NCBI RefSeq assembly: GCF_007655135.1
Contig: NC_045130.1
Location: forward strand, 4,588,001 to 4,652,000
DNA length: 64,000 bases
DNA from: Punica granatum
Lineage: Eukaryota; Streptophyta; Magnoliopsida; Myrtales; Lythraceae
Direction: 5' to 3'
Part shown: positions 37,204 to 48,684 of the stretch, piece by piece
Layout of the letters: the number at the start of each line of letters is the position of its first letter
Position numbering within the stretch: the first letter of the stretch is position 1
Made by a program: the position numbers and the translations under genes
The notes under the pieces: model-generated
The model's database searches: none
The model's input: the letters and a program-made list of their open reading frames with translations, nothing else
Told to the model about the DNA's origin: nothing

Positions 37204-39171
37204 TATATGTGAAAGCAAGGAATAGGTGAGCTCAGACAAATGGCCACAGAACGCTCGATTTTTTAATGTCATTTTCTCGTATTTTTAAGTTTTTTAAATT
37301 GTTAAATCATTAATAAATTAATAAATTTAAAATATCTTTACTTATGATATCTTCTAAGATATCTTTATCTTTTTTCGGTTACAAGATGAATATATTTTAG
37401 ATATTACAGATAGATAGATAGATAGATAAATATATCAATATATATTATATTATATAATTTTTTTTAAAAATCAGATTATATTTTTTCCTAAATTATGTAT
37501 AATAATATATAATACATTATAAATATGAAATACAATTCACATAAACAATTGTCTATTCAGCTCTCAAAGAATATGTGTCCACCATTAGACGTGAGCTTTC
37601 AAAAAGTACGCCTACTATTATACACAATGTGAGTTGTTAAATTATTATTATTATTGTTATTGTTATTGGTTGTTGTTAGTCTGTTTGCACACACTTATAT
37701 ACTTTACTAAATATATATATATATATATATGAAGTATATATACTATATACGTCTCTATATACGTATACAATATATATACTATATATGTGTCTATAAGTAT
37801 ATATCTTATATATGTTTCTATATGAACATATATGTTTATATATATACACGTTTCTACAATGGATGACGTAAGAATCACTTAGTTTCTTAATAGAATTTTC
37901 ACGAATTTTTAAATTATTTTTATTTTATATGAATTTTTTAATAAAAAAGGTTTGCTTTAATCTTTAAAAGATATGATATGATAAAATCCGGTTTTCTCCT
38001 TTTGTCAGTTTTTAAATTTTTATAATAATATTTACAAAAATTAAAGATATTTTTTTGCTATATCAGAGTAAAATAAAATATTTTTCCAATTTTTACATGA
38101 GATATATAGTCGCGCCACTATTTTTAATCTAGGCTAATTTTTGAATTTTTTATAATTTGAATGAATATTTTTATTTGAAATTGATATAATATAATATTTT
38201 GAAACCTTTTAGAAGATTTTATCATCTACATAATATTTGATAATCCTATATTTTCTTTTTAAGTAAAATTAGTATCTAATCAAATCGTCATCAGTATTAA
38301 AATAAGCATATATTTATATATCAATAAGTATATTTTTTACTTACTTTATTGATAAAAATTTAGTTAACAACAATCATATATATATTTAATATAATATATT
38401 TTATTGATTGTAAGTTACGATATGTATACATTACTACATATTTTTATTTATTTTATTGATTATTTGGACCTGGCCAGGTAGTTTTAGAATGCTCGAATTA
38501 TTTAATGAAATTTTCTCGAATTTTTTAATTTTTCTCTTTAAAAAAATTTTAATTGTAATTTTTTAATATATATATAGATGTAGATTTGCGGGACTGACTA
38601 CTATTTTCTTCATTTTATCTTTCTTTTTAAGTTTTTAATATTTTTTAAAGTGTATACTTTGTGGGATCGATTGTTATTTTCTTGATTTTTTAAGCATTTT
38701 TTAGAAAGAAAATTTCTTATTTTTTAATTTTTAAAACATATAGATATAGATTTACATGATCTACATTGAATATTATAGATATAGATGTATAGATATTCTA
38801 TATAACATGTTATGGACATAATGCGTTATATATTTTCTGTGGTTCCATTAACCAACGAGACATATACATTATTACGTATATTAAAATATAAATAAATAAA
38901 TTTTGTGTTTGAAAAGATCTATTATCATATTTGCTCTAAAAAATAAATGAGATCATATTTTTTCTATAGATATGATGATTTGTTCTCGTATCTATAAAAA
39001 TATAAAACGTTCTTTTTCGAGTCATGCATATATTTCTAATATATAGTTTTAATGATGGTAAATTACAATCCATAATATTTCAAAACATGCATATAATATA
39101 TAATAAAATTAAAAAAAAGCATAAAAATTGAATAAGTATGATCCCGTGCAACGCACAGGCTCTACGACTAG
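37204..39171 (+). mobile_element. Second Helitron-like AT-rich repeat unit
   Basis: It ends at CTAG (39168-39171) followed by T, after CCCGTGCAACGCACAGG, a slightly decayed CCGTGC-AAC-GCACGG hairpin. It contains several copies of a header-like motif (CAGAACGCTCGATTTTTTAA and variants near 37250, 37890, 38490), so it may be more than one nested copy. The 5' end was not identified. Microsatellites (GATA)n, (ATT)n and (TA)n occur at 37408-37740. Confidence 0.45.
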
Positions 39172-39405
39172 TTGACATAGACAAGAACATACAAAACGTG
39201 AAATTCAATGCATATGATCTCATGCATCTTGCGCACATTCACAATAGACTTATACTAATCCAAGATTCGAAATCCTAGGGAAAATAATTACCGGAGCAAA
39301 CTCGGGTATTACAGTTGGGAGTAACTCCAACTAATAATAGAGGCTCGAAGTGAACCTTTAGCATCATATCAGAATCGCCTTGTTAAGAAAGCTCACTATT
39401 ATCCT

Positions 39406-42400
39406 CTAACGCCCTTGCGGATTCATAATCTCAGAGAACACAGCTCCGGTGAAGTTCTGGGAATCGTTGCTCATTGAACTGCTAGTAGTGGTCGTCATCA
39501 TGCTGCTCTTCTGGCTGCCGCTGCTAATGAACTGGCCGAAATGGCCTCCACTGTCCGACGGCGTCCAGTTAAGCGGGACCTCATCCTCGTTGATGGCACC
39601 GCACATTGTGACGGCTGCCTTGGGTGTCATCCCCTCTGCATTTTCCTGCAGCTGCAGGGCGAACTCGAGGCCCCACACCACGTCGTTCATTGATGGGCGC
39701 AGGGCCCCCTCGTCCTGCAGGCAGCTCATTGCAATCTCTGCGAACTTCTTCAGGCACTCAGGGGCGATCCGGCCTCTCAGGTTCGGGTCCATGATCTTGC
39801 CGAGGGTCCCATTGCGGTAACAGCTCTGGGCCCATGAAGCCAGGCTGATCTGCTTCTTCTCCATTGTCCGACTCACTGGCGGCCGAGCGCATAGCACCTC
39901 AAACAGCACGACACCAAATGAGTACAGATCGGACTTTTCTGTCAGCTGCTGTCGGCGTAGGTACTCCGGATCCATGTAGCCGAATGTTCCCTTGACGACA
40001 GTGGTCACATGGTCCTTGGAGTTGGGCATGTTGGTGGGGCCAATCTTCGAGAGCCCGAAGTCGGAGACCTTCGCCACCCACTTGTCATCCAACAAGATGT
40101 TGGTCGTCTTCATGTCACGATGGATGATCATGTTCTTCGTACCGGTGTGGAGGTAGTGCAAGCCCCGGGCAGCCCCAATGCAGATATCAAGCCGCTGCTT
40201 CCACGAGAGTGGCGCGTTCTCCGTGTTGTAGAGGTGGTCCCGAAGTGTCCCATGGGACATGTAATCATACACGAGGATCATCTCCCCTCCGTCATTGCAG
40301 TACCCGATCAGGGAAACCAGGTGGAGGTGGCGGAGCTGAGACAGCATCTCGATCTCCGTCGTGAACTCACGAGCCCCCTGCTGAGATCCAGGATTCAGCC
40401 GCTTGATTGCCACCGTTGTGGATCCCCCATCCACGTACCCCTTGTACACGTTCCCGAAGCCCCCCACCCCGATGATGAAGATCTCGTCAAAGCCACTTGT
40501 GGCTGCCTTGATCTCTGCCAGCGAGAATTGGCGGCACAAATCGGCCGGCAGTGATGAGTCCTGGGTCTTGGTCGACTTGGTTGTAGTGTACGACAACGGC
40601 CCCCAGAGCGAGGTCTTGTCAGTATAAGTCGAAGCCTTGCTACTCCTCCGCTTCCAGAAAGTCAAGAAGCACAGAAGACCGAGCACCAAAGCGCCAGAAA
40701 CACTCCCACCTGCAATAGCAGCTATCACGTTCTTACTGATGCCACCGGATGAGGATGACCGCTCCGGTTGTTGCTGAAGTGGATCCAGAACCCGTATGGG
40801 GTCCGGGTTAGGCCCAGCCAGATTGCCATTATAATCGCTAATCTTGAAAACCTCTATGCCATTGAGAAGAGCATCAGCATAAACGGAATACTTCTCTGGG
40901 CCTGTGTGGAGTGAGACGGTGAGGTTACTCTTCTTACTCGTCTGAGCATATATACCCACGGCATAATCTTTGTAAATAGGAATTCCTCTTCCTCCAGTCC
41001 ACTCGATAACATCCGCCATCGAATCAGCTACCTGGGAAGCTATGTAGATCTCGAAGGTACGATCGCCAAATTTGCTTATCTCTCTCTGAAGCTCACAGAA
41101 ATGTAACCTGACGAGGTAAAGGAAGTTCGAATCGACCTGGAAAGACCAGGTTAAATTGTATGTGGTGGTGATGCTCCTGTTGGTTCCCATAGACCTTGCA
41201 GTTCTGTAAACATTCGCTGGGGCAGCATATTCGGGAATGTGATCAAAGACAAGGGGGATGGTCCAGTTCACTGGCAAGACACTGCTAAGGTCCTCAGTCA
41301 AGTAATCATCGTCCGGACCCGTCCAAGACCGGAACATACCGGTGTCATCTTTGGGGTCAATCGTACTCCCGCCAACATTTATCCGGTATACCTGTCAATC
41401 CAAGGAGGGGGGGAGTCGGATCGTTATTCATGTCCATATCGTGGAAGCCTGCACTTCTAGTACTCATTCAATGCCCGCAGTTTCTGCAGTTGCGCATGAC
41501 TGCACTTAAGATGATTCAGTCTCCCTTTTATTTATTTATTTATTTATTTATTGATTTTAGTAAATGGGAAACGAGACCAGAGGCCTAACAAGATGAGGTT
41601 ATTAAGATTTGATGTTACTCGTGTATGCATGGAGAGTACTAAGTTTAATATCGACCGAAATCCCAATGCTTACATTCATTCCGCGGAGCTTTTCCACATA
41701 TTCTGAAGTAAAAATTGAGTTATTACTGACAAGTGTGAAAATAATTGCTTTGAGAAAAACCTCTGCTTTTCTAACCATTTGACTCAAAACCATGCCGACT
41801 CAATCATCTATCTGTTGCATCCAAGTAAATCTGTAGCCGATTCTGCAACTCTAAGATGGAAAACCTCATGGAAATTGCAACTTTTGCCGTCCCTAATGAG
41901 ATATAGTTAGTTCTTAACGTACCGTCTCCAGAGCATTTGTGTGGCTCAACGTCAAGAACCCATTATTGTCGACAAATCCAACCTCACGGGAACCGTCCAC
42001 GGTGCCGTTGCCGTAGTAAAGTTCAGGTGGCATGGAGACGATCTCGATCCCATTGATGAGAGCATATGCAGCTGGCCCGTCAGTCCCCGGAGTGAAGGTC
42101 AAGTTCAGCCTCTGGTTGTCCTCGACCACCACGCAGAACTCCTTGGAGAACTGAGGTCTGCGAAGGTAATCGGCCACAAGCGAGGCACTAAAGTTCCGAA
42201 GGAGGGTGTAAGGCCCGGAGCTCACGGAAAAGAAGGCGTCGGAGCGGGAGAAGTTCTGGTTGTAGTCGAAAGGGAAGAAATAGAGGCGCACGAACTTCGG
42301 CCCTGCAGTGACGGGGAAGGAGTAGGAGAATTCGGAGCGGGAGACGCGGGCGGTGGTGTAGGGAATTTGGGGGACGTCACTGGGCTGGTCCTTGGCCTTG

Positions 42401-42627
42401 GAGGTAAGTGACGTTTGGTGGTCGAGCGGAGCGTATTTCTGGTCATCGTCGCCGATCCAGAGGCGGCCTTGGTTGTCGGAGTCATCAGTGGTGGATCCGC
42501 AGTTGATGAAGATTTTGTCGACGGGGCTATAGGCAGAGGAGCACCGGCAGAGCTGGAGGAGGAGGATGGCAGCGAGGAGGGGCGAGGGTGGCGGGTGAGT
42601 GGTCCGGAGGAGATATCTCTTCTTCAT
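39406..42627 (-). CDS. FERONIA-like receptor kinase (CrRLK1L)
   Basis: Two minus-strand exons, 42627-41923 (705 nt) and 41391-39406 (1986 nt), joined in phase 0 at ...NALET/VYRINVGG; 896 aa, close to FERONIA. CrRLK1L proteins sense the cell wall and RALF peptides at the plasma membrane. Order: signal peptide (about 14-32), two malectin-like domains (about 35-235 and 236-430), TM helix (about 456-481), and Ser/Thr kinase (about 538-815). The kinase has the GVGGFGNVYKG loop, VAIK Lys about 566, HRD Asp about 661 and DFG Asp about 679. The C-terminal GAVFSEIMNPQGR is typical of FERONIA. All catalytic residues are present. Exon 1 has a Pro-rich pre-signal. Oddities against its paralogue at 61279: GYMDPEY instead of GYLDPEY, SDLYSFG instead of SDVYSFG. 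FERONIA itself lacks a coding intron, so this is a derived subgroup. Confidence 0.93.
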
Positions 42628-43058
42628 TATTGGAGCAGACCAGAAGCAGAGAAGAGAGAGAGACAGCCAGAGGATATAAATAGAAGGATGCAGTTAATTG
42701 AGCTATCAAGTGGTGGTTAAATGCTGCAGATATCCGTGAATGCAGGATCACGAAAAGAGAGCTGTACAAGTCGTCGCCCCAAGTCGTTGGAGTCCCAGTC
42801 CACTGCCAAGTCGTGCTATAAAAAAGACATACTACTTTTCTGCATGTTTATGACTTGTGTTCTCTAGTACACGACAGTGACATTGCCCTCTTTCTCGTTG
42901 ACTCTTATATTTCTCATACGCGTCTTCCTTCGCACGAATTTATTGGAGTGTCTATCAATTGGTTAATCAGTCTAGCTTTATTCAGCAAAAAAAAAAAAAA
43001 AATCAATCTTGCTTCTTTTTTATTTTTTGTATTTGTCCTTTTGAATGAATGAATGAGG
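42628..43058. promoter_or_regulatory. Upstream region of the kinase at 39406-42627
   Basis: A CT-rich leader (42653-42663) and a TATTTATA-like box on the minus strand (about 42675-42682) precede the ATG at 42627. The opposite-strand kinase remnant begins at the far edge, so the two kinases are head to head. Confidence 0.35.
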
Positions 43059-43868
43059 GCCTCACCGTGGATGGTTCCCGTGAGGTTGAATTTCTCCGCA
43101 ATAACGGCAACCCATTGACGTTTGAGCCCCAGAAATGCTGTAGAGACGGTACGTTAAGAACTCATCTTTGATGTAACATATGATTGACTCGGCATGGTTA
43201 GAAACAACAGAGGTTTTTCTGATAATTCACAGTTTTCTGAAATAACTCGATTTTTCCTTCAGAATTCAAAGTGAAGGATGATGCGGAAAGACTCGATGGA
43301 GTGAACGGAATAGTTGGGATTTCGATTAAGTTTAGTTCTCTCCATGCATAGAAGAGCAACGTCAGAGACGTCAAGAACCTCATCTTTCTCAAGTATCATA
43401 TTTACAAATAAACAAATAAATAAATAATAGCTGGGCTAACGTGGCAAACTTTTTGCTGACCTGACACTAGAAAAATTCAAAAAAGAAAATACAAAGCATA
43501 AAAATGAAAAAAATCACAAGAATTCAGAAAAATCATAAAATACATGAAAAATAAAATAAAATAAATCCATAAAAATAAAACAAAGTAAAATATAATTGCA
43601 GAAAAAATAAACTGGATAAAATTTTAAAGAGTTTATATTTTTGTTGCAAAAATATTAGATCATGAATTTATCTTTAGCTTTTAACTTTAGATAAGTACTA
43701 GAGTATAATTTCGTGCGATATCGCGGACCTGAAAATCATTTTATTAAATTTTTTGCTTTATCGTGATAGCTTGTGTAATAATCAATATATATATATATAT
43801 ATAGTATAATTGAAGGTAATGATAAAATTATTTATGTGAAACACTTATGAACTCTCTATTGATACTAA

Positions 43869-44092
43869 TGGCTTGTTTGGTTTCATAATAAGATTTTAAA
43901 ATCCTACTTTAACTTAATTCTACCCACAACAAAATAAAATACAAAGTCAAATGGTGTGTCCCATTTATACCACTCTTTTTCCACAACAAAACAAAATAAC
44001 TCATACAAAGTCAAAATGTGGTCCAATTTATACCACTCTTTTTCAAAATCAAAATCTGATTTTAAAATCCCACTTTGAAACCAAACGCAGCA
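43869..44092. mobile_element. Tourist-like MITE (224 bp)
   Basis: Inverted ends TGGCTTGTTTGGTTTC and, inverted, TGCTGCGTTTGGTTTC, flanked by TAA (43866-43868 and 44093-44095). The ends extend into TTTTAAAATC blocks. A 3-bp TAA duplication is typical of PIF/Harbinger MITEs. Confidence 0.8.
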
Positions 44093-44746
44093 TAAATAAT
44101 TTAAATTTTTCAAAAGAATGTACTAATTAATATTTCATATGGTATGAATTATGAAAGCTAACATTTTTTTTGCATTAATCTTAAATTGAATTCTCAATGT
44201 TTCTAATTAAAACCATGATCACAATATAATAGGCCTTGAGTTCTACTAATTTTAAATATACGAGCTTTACTTGTTCAAGAGGTTCGATGTTCATTAAAGG
44301 CATTATGTAATCAGTGTAACTTTACATTTCACATAAAAATAAGGATATTTTTTGAGCTACGGTCTTCTTATGAAAACATAAAAAATAAGGGCATTTCCAA
44401 AATTCAACGTTAAATAAAAAGAGACTACCAAAATTAGTGATAAATTGAAATATAGTTTTTACTACTGAGTTGATTTTAGGTGATTCGATACTTATTTTTC
44501 TTAAGCAAGGTCTTCGATGAAAGTCCTGTAATTGGAGAAAATCTACTATGACAGAGCTTTATCCCTTGAATGGGTTGACCTTTCTTGAACCTAGAATTGA
44601 ACCTATTGAACCTTCGTGTTGGGGCCTTATGCCGCTACACTGAGACCCATTCCTCTCTATCACATTAGTTTGGCTTAAAAAGACAAAAAGAAAAACCTTT
44701 TTCCCGCACTGCCCTTTTATTTTTTGGCAAAAATAATAAAATATTA

Positions 44747-44775
44747 AAAGAAAGAAAGAAAGAAAGAAAGAAAAA
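44747..44775. repeat. (GAAA)n microsatellite
   Basis: Six or more GAAA units inside the enlarged pseudogene intron. Confidence 0.85.
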
Positions 44776-45425
44776 TTATGAGAGTGCCACATGGCATAAT
44801 GTGTAAGAGATATAGTTTATTTATTTAAGGATTTTCTTGTAGAATGCAGTTATCCACATTATAGTTTTTGGTTTTTCGTATATTCACAAGACGGGGAGGA
44901 AGAGTTTAGCCGATCAATCCCTTGTGAAAGAATCCGCTCTTCTTTGCCTTGATGATTAGAATTATAACAAATAAATCTAAAATATTTTAAATTTTAAATT
45001 ATATATGTATGCTATTCAATAATCATGAATTTTTAAACTTTTATTTAGAACATTTTCAATTTTAAAATCTGAAACATTCATTCAATAACGATCCGAGGGT
45101 TTTTTTTTTTCCTCCCTTGGATTGACAGGTATACCGCATAAATGTTGGCGGGACTACGATTGACCCCAAAGATGACACTGGCATGTTCCGGTCTTGGACG
45201 GATCAGGACGATCATTACTTGACTGAGAACCTTGGCAGTGTCTTGCCTGTGAACTGGTCCAGCTCCCTTGTCTTTGATCACATTCCTGAATATGCTGCCC
45301 CAGCGAATGTTTACAGAACCGCAAGGTCTCTGGGAACCGACAGGAGCACCACCACCACATACTATTTAACATGGTCTTTCCCGGTCGATCCCAACTTCCT
45401 TTACCTCGTCAGGTTACATTTCTGT

Positions 45426-45643
45426 GAGTTTCAGAGAGAGATAAGCAAATTTGGCGATCGTACCTTCGAGATCTACATAGCTTCCCTGGTAGCTGATTCG
45501 AAGGCGGATGTTATCAGGTGGACTGGAGGAAGAGGAGTTTCAGAGAGAGATAAGCAAATTTGGCGATCGTACCTTCGAGATCTACATAGCTTCCCTGGTA
45601 GCTGATTTGAGGGGGGATGTTATCAACTGGACTGGAGGAAGAG
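45426..45643 (+). repeat. 109-bp tandem duplication in the kinase pseudogene
   Basis: Two direct copies (45426-45534, 45535-45643). They encode EFQREISKFGDRTFEIYIAS and differ at only a few bases. 109 is not a multiple of three, so the frame is lost. Confidence 0.93.
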
Positions 45644-48006
45644 GAATTCCTATTTACAAAGATTATGCCGTGGATATGTTTGCTCCTACGAGCAAGAAGA
45701 TTAACCTCACCGTCTCACTCCACACAGGCCCAGAGCAGTATTCCGTTTATGCTGATGCGCTTCTCAATGGCGTAGAGGTTTTCAAAATCAGCAGCGACAA
45801 CCGCAACCTGGCGGGACAAAACCCGGACCCCACACGGGTTCCGGATCCACCTCAGCAACCACCAGAGCGGACATCCTCATCCAGTGGCATCAGTAAGAAC
45901 GTGATAGCTGCTATTGCAGCTGGGAGTGCTTCCGGCGCTTTGGTGTTCCGTCTTCTGTGCTTCTTGACTTTCTGGAGTCGGAGGAGTAGCAAGGATTCGA
46001 CTTATACTGACAAGACCTCGCTCTGGGGGCCACTGCTGGCCGATTTGTGCCGTCGATTCTCTCTGGCAGAGATCAAGGCAGCCACAAATGGCTTTGATGA
46101 GATCTTCATCATCGGGGTGGGGGGCTTCGGGAACGTGTACAAGGGGTGCGTGGAAGGGGGATCAACAACGGTGGCAATCAAGCGGCTGAATCCTGGATCC
46201 CAGCAGGGTGTCCGCGAGTTCATGACGGAGATCGAGATGCTGTCTCAGCTCCGCCACCTCCACCTGGTTTCCCTGATCGGGTACTGCAATGACGGAGGGG
46301 AGATGACACTCGTGTACGACTACATGTCCCATGGGACCCTCCGGGACCATCTGTACAACACAGAAAATCCTCCCCTCTCATGGAAGCAACGGCTAGAGAT
46401 CTGCCTCGGAGCACCACAGGGGTTGCAGTATCTCCACATGGGTACGAAACACGTGATCATCCACCGTGACATTAAGACGACCAACATCTTGCTCGATGAG
46501 AAATTTGAGGCTAAGGTTTCCGATTTTGGTCTCTCTAAAATGAGGACCTCCGACACGTCCCATATCAGCACCATGGTGAAGGGCACTTTCGGGTATCTAG
46601 ATCCCGAGTACTTCAGATTCCACCAGCAGATCGAGAAGTCGGATGTGTACTCGTTTGGGGTTGTGCTGCTCGAGGTGCTATGTGCTCGGCCACCTGTGAA
46701 CACAAATCTTGAGACTGAAGAGATTGGCCTTGCGGGTTGGGTCCAGAGCTGCTATCAGAACGGGAGCCTTGACCAAATCATTGATCCCAATTTGAAAGCT
46801 GAGATCAAACCAGAATGTTTAGAGAAGTTCGCGGAGACGGCGATGAGCTGCCTACGAGATGAAGGGATGAAACGACCATCGATGAATGATATTGTGTGGA
46901 GCCTTGAGCACGCACTGGAGCTGCCGGAGGGTGCAGTACAGCAGGAGACAATAGCACTAGAGCCAACATCTGCAATGGATGGAAGGCTGCAGGGTGCGGA
47001 GGACACTAAGTCATTACCAGACATGGAAAGCGAAGAAGAGGTCTTGATTATTCTGTAACATAAAGTGACATGAACTCCTAGTTAAGTCCTCGTGGCTTTT
47101 CTCAGTTAGTAAATCAGATTTCTTGCAAGACAAACAAGTGAACTTTTCGAAAATATATGCCGGTAACAATGGCATTTACACTCCGGGAAGCCCTCTGGTC
47201 TGAACCAAAGAGCATTCTTTACCGGGAAGGAAAAATCGCTTGCAATATCATACATCAAAGATACCATACATATCAACCAATGTGGATTGATTTAAGCGGT
47301 TTGGCTCTTGTTTCCCTTAACGAGTCTTACGAATGGAGAAAATTTATGTTAGCAAAGCTTTACCCTTTAATAAACCGACCCGGCTCGACTAGATTAGTCG
47401 GAGCCTAATTGAGCTTTCAGACATCAGGATTCACACTGAAATAATGATAATGTACATATCAAATTATGTCAAACCATGCATCCCTTTTGGACGGGTCAAC
47501 AGCCGGTTTGCACTTTGTCAAGCGAATAGGCATGCATAGTATCCATTTTTGTTTTTGTTTCTAGGTAAGTCACCACCAGAACCACAATCTCACCTCTCGA
47601 GGCTTTGCTCATTAGGACTAGCACCAAAAAAAAAAACATATGCAGTCTCACTTATGAGAATTGAATAGTAGTAAATTCTGTTTCAACGTTTGAAATTCCA
47701 ATTCTGATGATCTTATCTTTTATTTTAGAACTTCTGGCTGTCCCGTTCCCAGTCCTCCTTTTCTTGTTTGCCCTTTCCAAATTTTCTACTCGATAAGTCA
47801 CCCATGTAGATTGATATTTGTGACAACTCTAAAGTAGGCTTTAACCTGTTTATTTATTCTACCTTTGGGATTTTTAGTTCGATTAAATATATTATTACGT
47901 ATTCAGTTGGGGTTCTCAATGCAGTTTCTGTGTGGATATGCTTAGTGAGGCAATTTTAAATCTGTTGAAGCCCCACTTCATTAGAGCAAGCGCCAAAGAC
48001 AGAGAT

Positions 48007-48674
48007 AGGGGTGGCAATTCGTGTCGTGTCGTGTTTATACGTGTCGTGTCTAAACGGGTTCGTGTCATCAAAGTCATAACCCGTACACGACACGATTATT
48101 AAACGGGTTAGGTTTTGGAAACCCATACACGACACGTTTATATCCGTGTCAACCCGTTTAGACACGTTTAAACCCGTTTATCGAAACGTGTCATAATAGG
48201 TACACGTATATACGACTCGATTATAAACGTTATCAGGACACGTTAACACAACTTGTTTATCCGATCAACTCAGTTACCCGGATACATTAACAAGACATGT
48301 TTATCCGATTAACTCGTTTATCCGAACACGTTAACATGGCATGTTTACACGTTAACACGACATGTGTTGGATTGGATGAAAGAAAGGAAAATAAATTAGG
48401 TTAGGGACTTAGGAAGTTAGGATTACATGAGAATATTTTGGTAAATCCAAATACATAAACGAACGGGTTACATGATTATAGTAACACGATTAAACAGGTT
48501 TAATCGTGTATAATCGGATTACACAGGTTCAACCCGATAAGACACGCTTATTAATCGTGTTTAAACGGGTTGGACCCGTTTAGACCGATTATCAAAAATG
48601 TCCAACCCAAACCCGTTTAACTTCGTGTCGTATCCGTGTCGTGTTATCGTGTCGTGTGAAATATTGCCAGCCCT
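48007..48674. mobile_element. 668-bp Mutator-like non-autonomous element rich in GTGTCGTGT
   Basis: Ends AGGGGTGGCAAT and, inverted, AGGGCTGGCAAT. Flanked by a perfect 10-bp duplication AGACAGAGAT (47997-48006 and 48675-48684). The length of the duplication points to a Mutator-like transposase. The inside consists of repeated CGTGTCGTGT / AAACGGGTT blocks in both orientations. No coding capacity. Confidence 0.85.
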
Positions 48675-48684
48675 AGACAGAGAT

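Larger units (their letters stand above)
35034..42232. repeat. Segmental duplication, copy A
   Basis: From ACAAGA(C/T)AT(T/C)GAATTGG in carrier intron 4, through carrier exons 5-6, Helitron-like repeats, a captured gene fragment and most of a FERONIA-like kinase. The same order and orientation recur at 53148-64000. The right limit given is the point matching the window end; the duplication may extend further. Confidence 0.93.
43059..47058 (+). pseudogene. FERONIA-like kinase pseudogene, 5'-truncated and frameshifted
   Basis: The exon-1 tail (43059 to about 43153, VDGSREVEFLRNNG..., then GTACGT) is all that is left of the first malectin domain. The intron sequence after it still matches the intact paralogue (43190-43390), then is enlarged by insertions. 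Exon 2 starts at 45129 after AG (VYRINVGGTTIDPKDDTG). A 109-bp direct duplication (45426-45534 and 45535-45643) shifts the frame in the second malectin domain. About 16 codons are missing after SLWGPL, before ADLCRRFSL. The kinase domain is open to 47058, with VAIK, HRD and DFG intact. From about HRDIKTTNILLDEKFEAK onward it diverges strongly from the neighbours and ends EEEVLIIL instead of IMNPQGR, so the gene is mosaic. A start near 45508 could only yield a partial product. Confidence 0.88.

Noticed and set aside
40009..40554. Long open frames antisense to the kinase exons (also near 61993 and 46320)
   Set aside because: Shadows of the GC-rich kinase coding sequence.
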